The position numbers and the translations under genes were made by a program. A DNA stretch of 57,237 nt from an uncultured Alphaproteobacteria bacterium (GTDB taxonomy: Bacteria; Pseudomonadota; Alphaproteobacteria; Geminicoccales; Geminicoccaceae): assembly GCA_937926445.1 (NCBI GenBank), contig CALBAK010000060.1:1-57237 (forward strand), written 5' to 3'. Of the stretch, positions 48,398 to 57,237 are shown one piece after another. The notes under the pieces were generated by a model, which worked only from the letters and a program-made list of their open reading frames with translations, was not told the DNA's origin and did no database searches. The stretch's first letter is position 1. The number at the start of each line of letters is the position of its first letter.

Positions 48398-49552
48398 ATG
48401 CGGTCCACTTCCGCGCTCGAGGTCCTGGTGGTGGGCGGCGGCATCGTCGGCCTGGCTACGGCCCGCGCGCTCCTGGCCGCGGGCCATCGGCCGGTGGTTC
48501 TCGACCAGGGCCCGATCCCGAGCCCACTCGCCGCTTCCTTCGACCGCCACCGGGCGATCCGCGTCACCTACGGCGGCGAGCGCGGTTACGCGCGCATGGC
48601 CCTCGAGGCCTTCGCCGCCTGGGAACGGCTCTTCGCCGATCTCGGCAGCCGCCATCTGGTCGAGACCGGCCAGGTGGTGCTTGGGCCCGACGAGGATCCC
48701 TGGATCGCGGGCTCGCTCGCCGATCTCGAGGCGCTCGGGGTGCCGTTCGAAAGGCTGGCGCCGGCCGAGCTCGTCCGCCGCTTTCCGCATCTGCGTGCCG
48801 AGGCCGGCGAGGCCGGTGCCTTCTGGGTACCGCGCGCGGCCGGCGCGCTGCTCGCCGACCGGATCGTGCTGGGCCTCGCCCGTTTCTTGCGCGAGCGCGG
48901 CGTGCCGCTGCTCGAGGGGCGGCGGGTGGTGGGCCTCGACCCCGAGCGGGCCCGGGTGCGGCTCGCCGACGGCGGCAGCGAGCAGGGCGACGCGCTCCTG
49001 ATCGCCGCCGGTGCCTGGCTGCCCCGCCTCCTGCCGCACCTTTCGACGCGCCTTCTGCCCTCGCGCCAGTGCGTGCTCTACGTCCGAGCACCCGCCGACC
49101 TCGAGCCCGCCTGGCGCGACGGGCCGCTCCTGACCCACAAGGACGCCGGCCGCGGGATCCTCTTCTACGCTCTGCCGGCGGTCGGCGGGGCGCCGGCCAA
49201 GCTCGGCGACCATCGCTTCACGGCCGAGGGCGACCCCGACGACGAGCGGTCGGCGCAGGAGGCGGAGATCGCCGCGATCCGGGCCCTCGCCCGCGAGACC
49301 CTGGCCGAGGCCGACGCCTACCAGCTCCTCGAGCCGCGGATCTGCTTCTACACGGTGAGCCCGGACGAGCGCTTCGTCGCGGTGGCCGAGGGCCGGATGC
49401 TCGCGGTGAGCGCCTGCTCGGGCCACGGCTTCAAGTTCGGGGCGCTCTTGGGCGAGCGGATCGCGGCAGCCCTCTCGGGCGAGCTCTCGACCGCGGCGCT
49501 CGCCTCCTGGCTCGCCGGTGCCGACGGCCGAGCCGGCCAGGGCGGCCCTTGA
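48398..49552 (+). CDS. FAD-dependent oxidoreductase, sarcosine oxidase/MTOX (DAO) family
   Basis: A 384-residue monomeric-type amine oxidase of the DAO family, expected to oxidise an N-methyl amino acid or related amine. The N-terminal dinucleotide site is VLVVGGGIVGLATARAL, followed by SPLAASFDRHRAIRVTYG, where SFD-like sequence matches the covalent-flavin region of monomeric sarcosine oxidase. The ACSGHGFKFGALLGERIA C-terminal segment has the Cys-x-x-His-Gly form near the flavin. It is the last gene of its strand run and convergent to the rml operon. Exact substrate is unknown. Confidence 0.85.
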   Translation: MRSTSALEVLVVGGGIVGLATARALLAAGHRPVVLDQGPIPSPLAASFDRHRAIRVTYGGERGYARMALEAFAAWERLFADLGSRHLVETGQVVLGPDEDPWIAGSLADLEALGVPFERLAPAELVRRFPHLRAEAGEAGAFWVPRAAGALLADRIVLGLARFLRERGVPLLEGRRVVGLDPERARVRLADGGSEQGDALLIAAGAWLPRLLPHLSTRLLPSRQCVLYVRAPADLEPAWRDGPLLTHKDAGRGILFYALPAVGGAPAKLGDHRFTAEGDPDDERSAQEAEIAAIRALARETLAEADAYQLLEPRICFYTVSPDERFVAVAEGRMLAVSACSGHGFKFGALLGERIAAALSGELSTAALASWLAGADGRAGQGGP

Positions 49553-49717
49553 GCCCGCCTCGAAGACCTCGAGCGGGGCTCAAGATCGAGGCGAGGCCGG
49601 CGGTTCGGCGAGCCCCGGCCCGGGCTGCATCGGGCTCCCGGCGCCGCCGCCCTCGCTCCGCCCCGAACGCGCCCTCGACCACCCGATCGGCCCCGCCGAC
49701 CGGGCCCCGGCGAGGGG

Positions 49718-50659
49718 TCAGTGCCGGGCGCGCCGATCGACCCCGAGATAGGGCTCGATATCGCCCGCCCGCCAGGGTTCGCGGCCCTGGACGAGCTCCA
49801 AGAGGTAGCGGCCGTAGGCCGTCTTGGCGAGCGGCCGGGCGAGGGCCTCGACCTCTTCGGCACCGATCCAGCCCTGCAGGAAGGCGATCTCCTCCGGGCA
49901 GGCGATCTGGAAGCCCTGCCGGTGCTGGAGCGTGCGGACGAACTCGGCCGCCTGCAACAGGCTGTCGTGGGTGCCGGCGTCGAACCAGGCGTAGCCGCGG
50001 CCGAGCCGCTCGACCGTGAGCCGCCCGGCCTCGAGATAGGCCCGGTTGACATCCGTGATCTCGAGTTCGCCGCGCGCCGAGGGGCGCAAGGTACGGGCGA
50101 TCGCCGGCGCCTCGGGGTCGTAGAAATAGAGCCCCGTGACAGCGTAGTTCGAGCGCGGCCGGGCCGGCTTCTCCTCGATCGCGAGCGGTCGGCCCTCCTC
50201 GTCGAGGACCACCACTCCGTAGCGCTCGGGGGCCGCCACCCGGTAGGCGAACACCGTGGCCCCCTCGCGGCGGGCGGTGGCGAGCCGCAACGCCACCCGC
50301 AGATAATGGCCGAAGAAGATGTTGTCGCCGAGGATCAAGCAGCAATGCGCGCCATCGAGGAATCGCTCGCCGATCAGCAGCGCCTGGGCGAGCCCCTCGG
50401 GCCGGGGCTGGACGGCGTAGGCGAGCGCGATCCCCCACTGGCGACCGTCGCCCAACAGCCGCTGGAAGGCCGGCTGGTCGTCGGGCGTGGTGATCACCAG
50501 GATCTCGCGGATCCCGGCCAGCATGAGCGTGCTCAACGGGTAGTAGACGAGCGGCTTGTCGTACACCGGGATCAGCTGCTTGCAGACCGCGCGGGTCACG
50601 GGATAGAGCCGCGTACCGCTCCCGCCCGCGAGCAGAATCCCCTTCCAGCGCAGGCTCAT
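49718..50659 (-). CDS. rmlA: Glucose-1-phosphate thymidylyltransferase
   Basis: Makes dTDP-glucose, the first step to dTDP-rhamnose and other dTDP-sugars. The 313-residue product has the G-G-x-G-T-R-L motif ([14 protein letters not shown]) and the [20 protein letters not shown] signature, LGDNIFFG with the metal-binding Asp, and EEKP ([14 protein letters not shown]). Its ATG overlaps the rmlB stop by 4 bases. It is the last gene of the operon and a little longer at the C-terminus than typical RmlA. Confidence 0.95.
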   Translation of the reverse strand: MSLRWKGILLAGGSGTRLYPVTRAVCKQLIPVYDKPLVYYPLSTLMLAGIREILVITTPDDQPAFQRLLGDGRQWGIALAYAVQPRPEGLAQALLIGERFLDGAHCCLILGDNIFFGHYLRVALRLATARREGATVFAYRVAAPERYGVVVLDEEGRPLAIEEKPARPRSNYAVTGLYFYDPEAPAIARTLRPSARGELEITDVNRAYLEAGRLTVERLGRGYAWFDAGTHDSLLQAAEFVRTLQHRQGFQIACPEEIAFLQGWIGAEEVEALARPLAKTAYGRYLLELVQGREPWRAGDIEPYLGVDRRARH

Positions 50660-51729
50660 GGCCGTCCCTCCGCGCCCCTGCCGAGGCCGAGCCGGCGGCC
50701 GTCGTAGCGCGCCCGCAGCTCGGCGAGCCAGGCGCGATGGTCGAGATACCAGCGCACCGTCGCGCGCAGCCCCTCTTCGAGCGTGCGGGCGGGCCGCCAG
50801 CCGAGTTCGCCCTCGAGCCGCGAAGGGTCGATGGCGTAGCGCCGGTCGTGGCCCGGCCGATCCGCGACGAAGGTCACCAGGCGCGCGTGCGGCCGATGCG
50901 GCGAATCGGGCAGGAGCTCGTCGAGGATCGCGCAGAGGGTGCGGACGAGCTCGAGGTTGGTCCGCTCGGCCCGCGCGCCCACGAGATAGGTGGCACCGGG
51001 CCGGCCGCGACGGAGGATCTCGAGGAGAGCGGCCGCGTGGTCTTCGACGTGGAGCCAGTCGCGCACCTGATCGCCCCGGCCGTAGAGCGGGATCGGCTCG
51101 CCCGCGAGGGCCTTCGCGAGCGCGAGCGGGATCAGCTTCTCGGGGAACTGCCAGGGCCCGTAATTGTTCGAGGCGTGGGAGACCAGGACGGGCAGGCCGT
51201 AGGTGTGGCCCCAGGCGCGCACGAGATGGTCGGAAGCCGCCTTGCTCGCGGCATAGGGCGAGCGCGGGTCGTAGGCCGTGCTCTCGCGAAAGGGCGGATC
51301 GTCGGGGCCGAGGGCGCCGAACACCTCGTCGGTCGAGACGTGGTGGAAGCGGAACCGCCCCCGCTCGGGCTCGACGAGCCTGCGCCAATGGTCGAGCGTC
51401 GTCTCGAGCAGGCGGAACGTGCCGACCACGTTGGTGGCGAGGAAGGCCTCGGGCCCGTCGATCGACCGGTCGACGTGGCTCTCGGCCGCGAGATGCACGA
51501 CCGCTTGCGGCCGATGCTCGGCGAAGACTCGCCGCAGGAGCGCACCGTCGCCGATGTCGCCCACCACGAGCCGATGCCGCGGGTGGTCCCGGGCCTCCTC
51601 GAGCGCCCGCGGCTCGGCCGCGTAGCCGAGCTTGTCGAGGGTCACCACCGACCAGTCGGTCGTGCGCAGGATGCGGCGAACCAGAGCCGAGCCGATGAAG
51701 CCGCAGCCGCCGGTGACCAGGACCTTCAC
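50656..51729 (-). CDS. rmlB: dTDP-glucose 4,6-dehydratase
   Basis: Converts dTDP-glucose to dTDP-4-keto-6-deoxyglucose. The 357-residue SDR protein has [29 protein letters not shown], the catalytic STDEVFG (Asp-Glu) triad part, [11 protein letters not shown] (Tyr-x3-Lys) and [13 protein letters not shown]. The GTG start overlaps the rmlC stop. Confidence 0.94.
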   Translation of the reverse strand: MKVLVTGGCGFIGSALVRRILRTTDWSVVTLDKLGYAAEPRALEEARDHPRHRLVVGDIGDGALLRRVFAEHRPQAVVHLAAESHVDRSIDGPEAFLATNVVGTFRLLETTLDHWRRLVEPERGRFRFHHVSTDEVFGALGPDDPPFRESTAYDPRSPYAASKAASDHLVRAWGHTYGLPVLVSHASNNYGPWQFPEKLIPLALAKALAGEPIPLYGRGDQVRDWLHVEDHAAALLEILRRGRPGATYLVGARAERTNLELVRTLCAILDELLPDSPHRPHARLVTFVADRPGHDRRYAIDPSRLEGELGWRPARTLEEGLRATVRWYLDHRAWLAELRARYDGRRLGLGRGAEGRP

Positions 51730-52301
51730 GAGACCGCACCCTCGTAGCGGAAGGGCCAGGGGTCGAGCGCGTGCAGTCGCGGCAGCCGGCGGTCTCTCTC
51801 CGAGACGATCGGGCCCTCCACCGGCAGAGGCCAAGGAATCGCGAGCTCCGGATCGTCGAAGGCGATCCCGCCGTCGCGCTCGGGATCGTAGAAGGCGTCG
51901 ACCTTGTAGAGCACCTCGCTGCCGTCCTCGAGGGTGAGATAGCCGTGCGCGAAGCCCGCGGGCACGTAGAGCCAAGCGCCGTCCTCGGCCGAGAGCTCGA
52001 CCGCGACGTGGCGGCCGAAGGTGGGCGAACCCCGTCGCAGATCCACCGCGACGTCGAACACCCGGCCGCGCAGCACCCGCACGAGCTTGTTCTGGACCGC
52101 GGGCGGCCACTGGAAATGCAGGCCGCGGAGCGTGAAGGCCTGCGCCGAGCGGGCGAGGTTGTCCTGCACGAAGTCGCGGTCGAGCCCGAGCTCGGCGAAG
52201 CGGCGGCGGTTCCAGAGCTCGCAGAACCAGCCACGGGCATCGCCGTGCCGCACCGGGCGAACCAGACGCACCTCGGGGATCGCGGTCGCGATCAGCTCCA
52301 A
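51726..52301 (-). CDS. rmlC: dTDP-4-dehydrorhamnose 3,5-epimerase
   Basis: Epimerises the dTDP-4-keto sugar at C3 and C5. The 191-residue cupin has the GLHFQ catalytic His motif and the [14 protein letters not shown] segment with the catalytic Asp. [21 protein letters not shown] aligns well. The TTG at 52301 is chosen because GGAGG stands 6 bases before it. It overlaps the end of the upstream oxidoreductase by 10 bases. Confidence 0.92.
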   Translation of the reverse strand: MELIATAIPEVRLVRPVRHGDARGWFCELWNRRRFAELGLDRDFVQDNLARSAQAFTLRGLHFQWPPAVQNKLVRVLRGRVFDVAVDLRRGSPTFGRHVAVELSAEDGAWLYVPAGFAHGYLTLEDGSEVLYKVDAFYDPERDGGIAFDDPELAIPWPLPVEGPIVSERDRRLPRLHALDPWPFRYEGAVS

Positions 52302-53476
52302 GGCGTCCTCCCGCGCCCCGCCGCGGCGAGCGCCCGCCCGCGCACCACCGCCCAGAGCTCGAGCGCCCGGGAGGGGCCGAGCTCGACATCCTCGAAGCTC
52401 AGGATCTGCCCGGGCTCGACCCGGCGGCGGATCACGAGATCGCGGGCGAGCCCGATCGGCAGATGGTCGGGCCGCTCGGCGATCCGCACACAGATTCCCC
52501 GCAGTTCGAAACTGCCGGCGCCGCGGGCGATCCGGGTGCCCGGCTCGAGCCGGCGCTTGGCGACCGCCGCCACCGAGAGGTGCGGGCAGGAGGAGTTGTC
52601 GAGCAGCGGCCCGCGACCCTCGCGGATCCGGGCGAGCGTCTTGAAGGCCTCGAGATGAACCAGCACCTGCGGGCGCAGGAGCGTGTAGAAGGGCCCCTCG
52701 CCCATCTTGAGGTAGCGCAGTGCCGCCCGCTGCTCGTCGTGATGGCGGGCGACGAGGAAGACCCCGTGCGGGAAGCCGCGGCCCAACAGATAGTCGGTGA
52801 TCGGTCGGCCGAGCCGTTCCGCCGCCTCGGCGAGGAGGGTGGCGCCGCGGCCGAGATCCGCTTCGGCCGGGCCCGAGAGCTCCTCCTGCACGATGTCGGC
52901 GCCGAGCCCGTTGCCCACCAGGCACTGCTCGATCTGCAGCTTGGTGCCGTCGGTGAAGGCGGTGACCATGGGCAGGGAGAGCCCCTGCCGCTCGGCCCAA
53001 TGGGCCATCGCTTCGGGGCTCGGGTCGCGGTCGAGAAAGCCCTTGAGATTGCCGTAGACCAGGGGCTCGAAGCCCATCGCGCGGGCCTCCTCGGCGAGCG
53101 CCGCCGTGGAGCCCGGCTGATCGCCCTCGGCCTCGGTCAGGAGCCCCCGGCCGACCAGCGCCGAGCCGGTCGTCACGTGCAGTTCCGGGTCGTAGGTGAC
53201 CACCGGCCGGCCGGCCTCGAGCGCCCGCTCGACCACGGTCGTGGCCCAGGCGACGTCGCCCGTGCATTCGAGGACGATGTCGGCACGTTCGATCAGCCGG
53301 TCGATCTCGCGGACGAGCTCTTCGTCGGCGAAGCCCGGCACCGGCCCCGCCCGACGGGTGAGCACCGCAGCCAGCCGCCAATCCGGCCGCCGGCGCACTT
53401 CGAGCGCCAGATGCCGGCCGACGAATCCGGTACCGACCAGACCGAGCCGCGCGACCTCGCCGCCCCCCGATTCCAT
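52292..53476 (-). CDS. NAD(P)-dependent oxidoreductase with C-terminal SAF domain (COG4091-like)
   Basis: A 394-residue protein with an N-terminal Rossmann domain (LGLVGTGFVGRHLALEVRRRP) and a dehydrogenase body resembling the homoserine dehydrogenase/Gfo-Idh type (VVTYDPELHVTTGSALV, FTDGTKLQIEQCLVGNGLG). The last ~85 residues form a SAF domain (AVAKRRLEPGTRI...VIRRRVEPGQILSFEDVEL). It is the first gene of the rml operon. It carries no SDR Tyr-x3-Lys motif, so it is not an RmlD homologue. Function in sugar or sugar-acid metabolism is inferred only. Confidence 0.82.
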   Translation of the reverse strand: MESGGGEVARLGLVGTGFVGRHLALEVRRRPDWRLAAVLTRRAGPVPGFADEELVREIDRLIERADIVLECTGDVAWATTVVERALEAGRPVVTYDPELHVTTGSALVGRGLLTEAEGDQPGSTAALAEEARAMGFEPLVYGNLKGFLDRDPSPEAMAHWAERQGLSLPMVTAFTDGTKLQIEQCLVGNGLGADIVQEELSGPAEADLGRGATLLAEAAERLGRPITDYLLGRGFPHGVFLVARHHDEQRAALRYLKMGEGPFYTLLRPQVLVHLEAFKTLARIREGRGPLLDNSSCPHLSVAAVAKRRLEPGTRIARGAGSFELRGICVRIAERPDHLPIGLARDLVIRRRVEPGQILSFEDVELGPSRALELWAVVRGRALAAAGRGRTPWS

Positions 53477-53587
53477 CCCTCGTCGCCCGCGGCGGGCCGC
53501 GCCTCGTTGCGGCCCCGCGGCCCGCCATCCTCGCAGAACCGCTTGCGCGAGGCGAGGGGCACGGAGGCCCGTTCGTTCCCCGGTATG

Positions 53588-54193
53588 TCAGCCCCGCAGC
53601 TTGCGTGTGATCTCGGCCACGTGGCGGCCCTGGAAGCGGGCCATGGCGAGCTCCCTCGTCGAGGGCATGCGCTGGCCCTGGCCGCCCGCGATCGTCGTGG
53701 CGCCATAGGGCGAGCCGCCCTCGATCGCCTCGAGCGTCATCTGCTCGGCGCAGGAATAGGGCAGCCCCACATAGACCATGCCGTGATGGAGGAAGAGCGG
53801 CAGGGCCGTGACGATCGTCGTCTCGTTCCCGCCGTGCTGAGTGGCACTCGAGGTGAACATCGAGGCGACCCTTCCGATCAGCGCCCCCTGGGCCCAGAGA
53901 CCGCCGGTCTGGTCCCAGAAGGCCCGCATCTGCGAGGCCATACCGCCGTAGCGAGTCGGGCAACCGACGATGATCGCATCGTACTCGGCGAGCTCCTGCG
54001 GGCTCGCGATCGGCGCCTTCTGGTCGAGCTTGAAGTTGAACCGACGGGCGATCTCTTCGGGCACCGTCTCCGGCACCCGCTTGATGGCGACCTCCACGCC
54101 CTCGACCGAGCGAGCGCCGTCGGCGACCGCCTCGGCCATGGCCTCGACGTGGCCGTAGCTGCTGTAATACAGGACCAGGACCGCGATTGCCAT
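53588..54193 (-). CDS. wrbA: NAD(P)H:quinone oxidoreductase type IV, WrbA family
   Basis: A 201-residue flavodoxin-like enzyme that reduces quinones by two electrons and protects from oxidative stress. It begins [23 protein letters not shown] (FMN phosphate site) and has [25 protein letters not shown] and [12 protein letters not shown], all WrbA marks. It is divergent from the racemase-family gene across ~120 bases. Confidence 0.94.
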   Translation of the reverse strand: MAIAVLVLYYSSYGHVEAMAEAVADGARSVEGVEVAIKRVPETVPEEIARRFNFKLDQKAPIASPQELAEYDAIIVGCPTRYGGMASQMRAFWDQTGGLWAQGALIGRVASMFTSSATQHGGNETTIVTALPLFLHHGMVYVGLPYSCAEQMTLEAIEGGSPYGATTIAGGQGQRMPSTRELAMARFQGRHVAEITRKLRG

Positions 54194-54312
54194 GTTCCCC
54201 TCCTCGAGTGCACGCTCCGCGCCAGTTGGGTAGCGGAACGGCGCCGACGAAGGGTTCGGACCGGCACCGGATTGTCGACGCGGCGGCGACGATCGAGCGG
54301 GAGCGGATCGCG

Positions 54313-55077
54313 ATGAGCGTAGGGGAGGGGCGGATCCGCGGCGGCCGGGCGGTCTACGGGGCCGCGGTCGGCATCCTGATGCTCGAGGCGCGCTTCCCGC
54401 GCATCCCCGGTGACATGGGCAACGCGCTCACGTGGCCCTTTCCGGTCCACTATCGGGTGGTGCGGGGTGCCTCGCCCGAGCGGGTGGTCCGCCGCCGCGC
54501 CGAGGGGCTTCTGCCGGCCTTTGTCGAGGCTGCTTGCGAGCTCGTCGCGATGGGATGCGACGGCATCACCACGAATTGCGGTTTTCTCGCGCTGTTCCAA
54601 CGCGAGCTCGCGGCCGCCGTGGGCGTGCCGGTGATCACCTCTTCCTTGATGCAGGCGGCCGCGATCCAGGCGCTCCTGCCGCCCGGCCGGAAGGTCGGCA
54701 TCCTCACGGTCTCGGCCGAGAGCCTCACCCCCGAGCATCTGCGCGCCGCTTGCGTGCCCGAAGGCACGCCCGTCCTGGGGACCGAGGGCGGACGCGAGTT
54801 CACCCGCGTGATCCTGGGCGATCTGCCGGAGCTCGACCCCGCCGCCGCCGAGGCCGATCTGCTCGAGGCGGCCGAGCGCCTCCTGGCCCTTCATCCCGAG
54901 GTCGGAGCGATCCTCCTCGAATGCACCAACATGTGCCCTTACGCGCGGACGATCGCGCTCCGCACCGGCCTGCCGGTGTTCGACATGGTGGGCTTCGTCG
55001 CCTGGTTCCAGAACGGGCTCAGGCCTCGCCGCTTCCTCGACCCGCAGGAGACCGATCCGCGGCTCGGCTCGGCTTGA
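54313..55077 (+). CDS. Aspartate/glutamate racemase family protein
   Basis: A 254-residue protein of the Asp/Glu/hydantoin racemase fold. The two catalytic Cys are visible in [11 protein letters not shown] and [11 protein letters not shown]. The N-terminal half has [32 protein letters not shown], a segment typical of an uncharacterised subgroup rather than MurI. ATG 54313 (GGGAGCGG upstream) is chosen because [11 protein letters not shown] starts the conserved part; an ATG at 54187 would overlap wrbA. Substrate unknown. Confidence 0.85.
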   Translation: MSVGEGRIRGGRAVYGAAVGILMLEARFPRIPGDMGNALTWPFPVHYRVVRGASPERVVRRRAEGLLPAFVEAACELVAMGCDGITTNCGFLALFQRELAAAVGVPVITSSLMQAAAIQALLPPGRKVGILTVSAESLTPEHLRAACVPEGTPVLGTEGGREFTRVILGDLPELDPAAAEADLLEAAERLLALHPEVGAILLECTNMCPYARTIALRTGLPVFDMVGFVAWFQNGLRPRRFLDPQETDPRLGSA

Positions 55078-55172
55078 CCGCCCGGGGCGATCGCCTAGGG
55101 TGCGTGCTCGACCGAGCGTGCAGCCGGCGCGGAGCTTGCCCGCCGCGCCGGACGAGACCGAGGACCGCCGCC

Positions 55173-55856
55173 ATGCCCGCGCTCTCCCGTCGTCTTCTGC
55201 TCCTCGCTACCGCGCTCGCGGCCCTCCTGCCGGTCGGTGCCGCGCGCGCCGAGGGCGAGCAGCAGCGGCTCGTGGACCGCGCCCGGATCGTGGTCGAGGA
55301 GTTCTTGGCCGACCCGAATTTCCAGCGCATGCGGGTCTATGTGCAGAACGCTTACGCCGTGCTGATCGTGCCCGATCTCTTGAAGGGCGGCTTCTTTCTC
55401 GGCGCCGAATACGGGGTGGGCGTGCTGCTCGCTCGCGACATCCGCAGCGGTGCGTGGAGCGATCCCGTCTTCGTCGACCTCTACGGCGGCTCGATCGGCC
55501 TGCAACTCGGCGGCAAAACCTCGGACGTGATCTTGACGATCATGAACGCGAGCGCCCTGCAGAAGCTCCTCACCTCGAACTTCAAGCTCGGCACCGATGC
55601 GAGTGTCGCTGCCGGGCCCGTGGGCGTCGGCTTGGGCGCCGCCACCACCGTCCAGTTCGGCGAGGACATCTACGTCTTCAGCCGCTCCAAGGGCCTCTAC
55701 GGCGGGCTGAGTGCCGAGGGTTCGGCCGTGCTCCTCAAGCCCGATTGGGCCCGGGCCTATTACGGCCAGCCGGTGAGTGCGAAAGCGGTGCTCGAGGAGC
55801 GGAGCGTCACCAACCCCGGCAGCGCGGGCCTGCGCGAGGCGCTCGCCCGCTTCTGA
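55173..55856 (+). CDS. SYLF (Ysc84/DUF500) domain lipid-binding exported protein
   Basis: A 227-residue protein with a Sec signal peptide (cleavage near AARA|EG) and a SYLF domain filling the rest: AYAVLIVPDLLKGGFFLGAEYGVGVLLARD, DVILTIMNASALQKLLTSNFKLGTD, FSRSKGLYGGLSAEGSAVLL. In other organisms SYLF proteins bind phosphoinositides or other lipids; bacterial roles are not well known. ATG 55173 has a modest GAGG upstream. Confidence 0.9.
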   Translation: MPALSRRLLLLATALAALLPVGAARAEGEQQRLVDRARIVVEEFLADPNFQRMRVYVQNAYAVLIVPDLLKGGFFLGAEYGVGVLLARDIRSGAWSDPVFVDLYGGSIGLQLGGKTSDVILTIMNASALQKLLTSNFKLGTDASVAAGPVGVGLGAATTVQFGEDIYVFSRSKGLYGGLSAEGSAVLLKPDWARAYYGQPVSAKAVLEERSVTNPGSAGLREALARF

Positions 55857-56005
55857 TCCGGGCGGCCGAACGCATCCGCGCGGCCTTCGCGCGCGGCACT
55901 CACCCGCTCCTCGGCGACCGATCGAGCGCCGCGAGGTTCCGCGGTGCCGGTGCGGCCGAACGTCGGGGCGGGCGAGCGGTGCCGATCGGGCGGACCGGCC
56001 GGCCT

Positions 56006-56512
56006 TCAAGCGGCGAGGTCGAGGGGGCGGCGGCGCGGGCCGGGTTGCGGCCGGCCGCCGGGCAGCGGGCGCAGCTCCTGGCGGGCCCAGCGCAGGAGCG
56101 TGGCCTCGAGCCGCTCGGGCTCGACCGCCCCGCCGCCGAGCCCGCGCCGGTAGAGCTCGACGAACATCGCCACCGTGTCCTCCGCGTTCCAGGGCCGTCG
56201 ATCGCGGCGGGCGGCGTGCGCGATCACCGCCGCCACGAGATTGTCGCGGAACTGCTCGCCGACCCGGGCCGGTGCTCCGGCCTCGTCGAGCAGCCGAGCG
56301 ATGATCCTGAGCGCCCGGCCGGTCTCGAAGGCGGCCCTCGGCTCGACCAGTCCCGGCAGCCGCCGCATGGCCAAGACCAGGGCCTCGTTGGGCCCCACTC
56401 CCCAGGGTGCGGCGGCTTCGGCGAGCCCGGGTCCGCGCGCCGCGGGCTCCACCTCGAGTACCCCGAGCCCCGCCCGGAAGGCCCTTTGGGGATCCGCCTT
56501 CGGCTCGTTCAT
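56006..56512 (-). CDS. Unrecognised 168-residue protein
   Basis: The frame begins MNEPKADPQRAFRAGLGVLEVEP and is mostly helical, with RLPGLVEPRAAFETGRALRIIARLLDEAG and VGEQFRDNLVAAVIAHAARRDRRPWNAEDTVAMFVELYRRGLGG. No catalytic motif is evident. GC-rich third positions and a protein-like composition make it coding. It lies 124 bases downstream of the sarcosine oxidase gamma gene on the same strand. An upstream ATG at 56605 would add 31 unlikely residues. Confidence 0.6.
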   Translation of the reverse strand: MNEPKADPQRAFRAGLGVLEVEPAARGPGLAEAAAPWGVGPNEALVLAMRRLPGLVEPRAAFETGRALRIIARLLDEAGAPARVGEQFRDNLVAAVIAHAARRDRRPWNAEDTVAMFVELYRRGLGGGAVEPERLEATLLRWARQELRPLPGGRPQPGPRRRPLDLAA

Positions 56513-56636
56513 CCCCGTCCCCAACGCCTGCCGATCCTCACGTCGAGGACGATAAACCGAAAGGCGGCACAACGTTAAGGCGAAAGCGGCCGCCGGGTGA
56601 TGCAACCGCGCAACTCTGCCTCGCCGACCGAGGGGG

Positions 56637-57237
56637 TCACGCGGCGTCCGCTTCTCGCTCGAGCCGGAATCCGTACTCGCGCGCGGCGAGGGCGAGATGG
56701 CGCGCGAGATGCTCCGCGAGCGAGCGGTCGACCGAGAGCTCGACCGTCCGGCGGCCGTCGCCGGCTGCGATCGCTTCGAGCCACACCGCGACCTTGCCGT
56801 AGAGCGAGGCGGCGCAGCGGCCGGGCGGGAAGGCGGGGTCGGCGAGATCGAGCGGGCAGCCCTCGGCGAGCGTCGCCGCGACCGCCGCCTCCGGGCCTTC
56901 GAGGGCGAGCGTGGTCATGGCCTCGCTCAGATCCACCACCGCGCCACCCCGCTCGGCGAGCAGGGGCTCGAGGCCGCCGAGCAGTGTCGTTTCCGCACCG
57001 GGCGCATCGAGGAGTGCGATCCGGTCGGGCCCGAGCCGAAGCGCCCGTCGCGCGCCCGCGCCCGCCACCTCGCCCACCCGCTCCGCACCCGCGAGGCCGG
57101 CCGCGGCGAGCGCCGCTTCGAGCGCCGGGGCTCGGCCGCGCAGGAGCAGGCGGGCGCGGAACGGCCGCTCGACGAGCCGCAGCGGATCGGGGCCCGGGCT
57201 TTCGAGCGGACCGGGATCGAGGAGGGCGAGGGCGGGT
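56637..57237 (-). CDS. soxG: Sarcosine oxidase subunit gamma (C-terminal part; start outside window)
   Basis: The small gamma subunit of heterotetrameric sarcosine oxidase, which helps transfer the methylene group to tetrahydrofolate. About 200 residues are visible. The segment GCPLDLADPAFPPGRCAASLYGKVAVWLEAI and the closing REYGFRLERE are typical of SoxG. The frame continues open to the right edge (GPLESPGPDPLRLVERPF...), so the start and soxBDA should lie to the right. A GTG at 57077 is internal. Confidence 0.75.
   Translation of the reverse strand, partial: PALALLDPGPLESPGPDPLRLVERPFRARLLLRGRAPALEAALAAAGLAGAERVGEVAGAGARRALRLGPDRIALLDAPGAETTLLGGLEPLLAERGGAVVDLSEAMTTLALEGPEAAVAATLAEGCPLDLADPAFPPGRCAASLYGKVAVWLEAIAAGDGRRTVELSVDRSLAEHLARHLALAAREYGFRLEREADAA

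Noticed and set aside
49553-49717. Terminator between the SoxA-like gene and rmlA
   Set aside because: Several short GC-rich inverted repeats exist but none has a T-run or stands out from the background.

Overview
This 57 kb window is very GC-rich chromosomal DNA, densely packed with genes on both strands. It reads as an alphaproteobacterium of the Rhodospirillales/Geminicoccales kind. Evidence for this is the run of families typical of that class (TIGR02300/FYDLN-acid protein, DUF6111, DUF1285, DUF3108, Bcr/CflA pump), the aroA-cmk-rpsA-ihfB-lapA order, and the MoxR-DUF58-DUF4159 cluster next to DUF1285-NUDIX-cca. TTG and GTG starts and 4-base stop/start overlaps are frequent. I see no insertion sequence, phage gene, CRISPR array or integrase: this is core chromosome with some unusual local arrangements. 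The assignment to an order is inference.

Layout. 1-5.3 kb: the edge of an unknown gene that appears frameshifted, then a biotin-dependent acyl-CoA (probably propionyl-CoA) carboxylase whose beta and alpha genes are separated by an opposite-strand glycosyltransferase. 5.4-12.6 kb: a NaChBac-type channel, exonuclease III, a ZIP transporter, a small lipoprotein, an Lgt-family protein, a Bcr/CflA exporter and an orphan oligopeptide-type binding protein. 12.6-18.9 kb: translation and amino-acid genes (epmA divergent from efp, cysS, cimA, trmJ, rpsD). 19.0-21.9 kb: a sterol-desaturase-family membrane protein, an alginate-lyase-family lipoprotein candidate and a DUF3108 protein.

21.9-32.4 kb: a purine block (purL, purQ, purS, purC on the minus strand, plus bolA and a CGFS glutaredoxin). 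It is broken up by a PiuC-type iron dioxygenase, a secreted Gly-Gly-Glu-repeat protein, and a 1369-residue GAF/six-PAS/GGDEF/EAL sensor whose EAL half has lost its catalytic residues. 32.5-39.3 kb: the four-gene MoxR/DUF58/BatA-DUF4159/VWA membrane cluster. 39.4-42.2 kb: DUF1285, CoA pyrophosphatase, DUF6111, cca and tRNA-Gln. 42.3-49.6 kb: a DsrE-like exported protein, tRNA-Ala, the FYDLN protein, aroA-cmk-rpsA, ihfB, lapA and a SoxA-like flavoenzyme. 49.7-53.5 kb: a four-gene operon of rmlC, rmlB, rmlA and a SAF-domain oxidoreductase, with no rmlD. 53.6 kb to the end: wrbA, a racemase-family protein, a SYLF protein, an unknown gene and the 3' part of a sarcosine oxidase gamma subunit.

The points most worth following are the iron-linked insertion in the purine operon, the rml operon that carries a COG4091-like oxidoreductase but no rmlD, the MoxR membrane quartet, and the multi-PAS sensor with a dead EAL domain.
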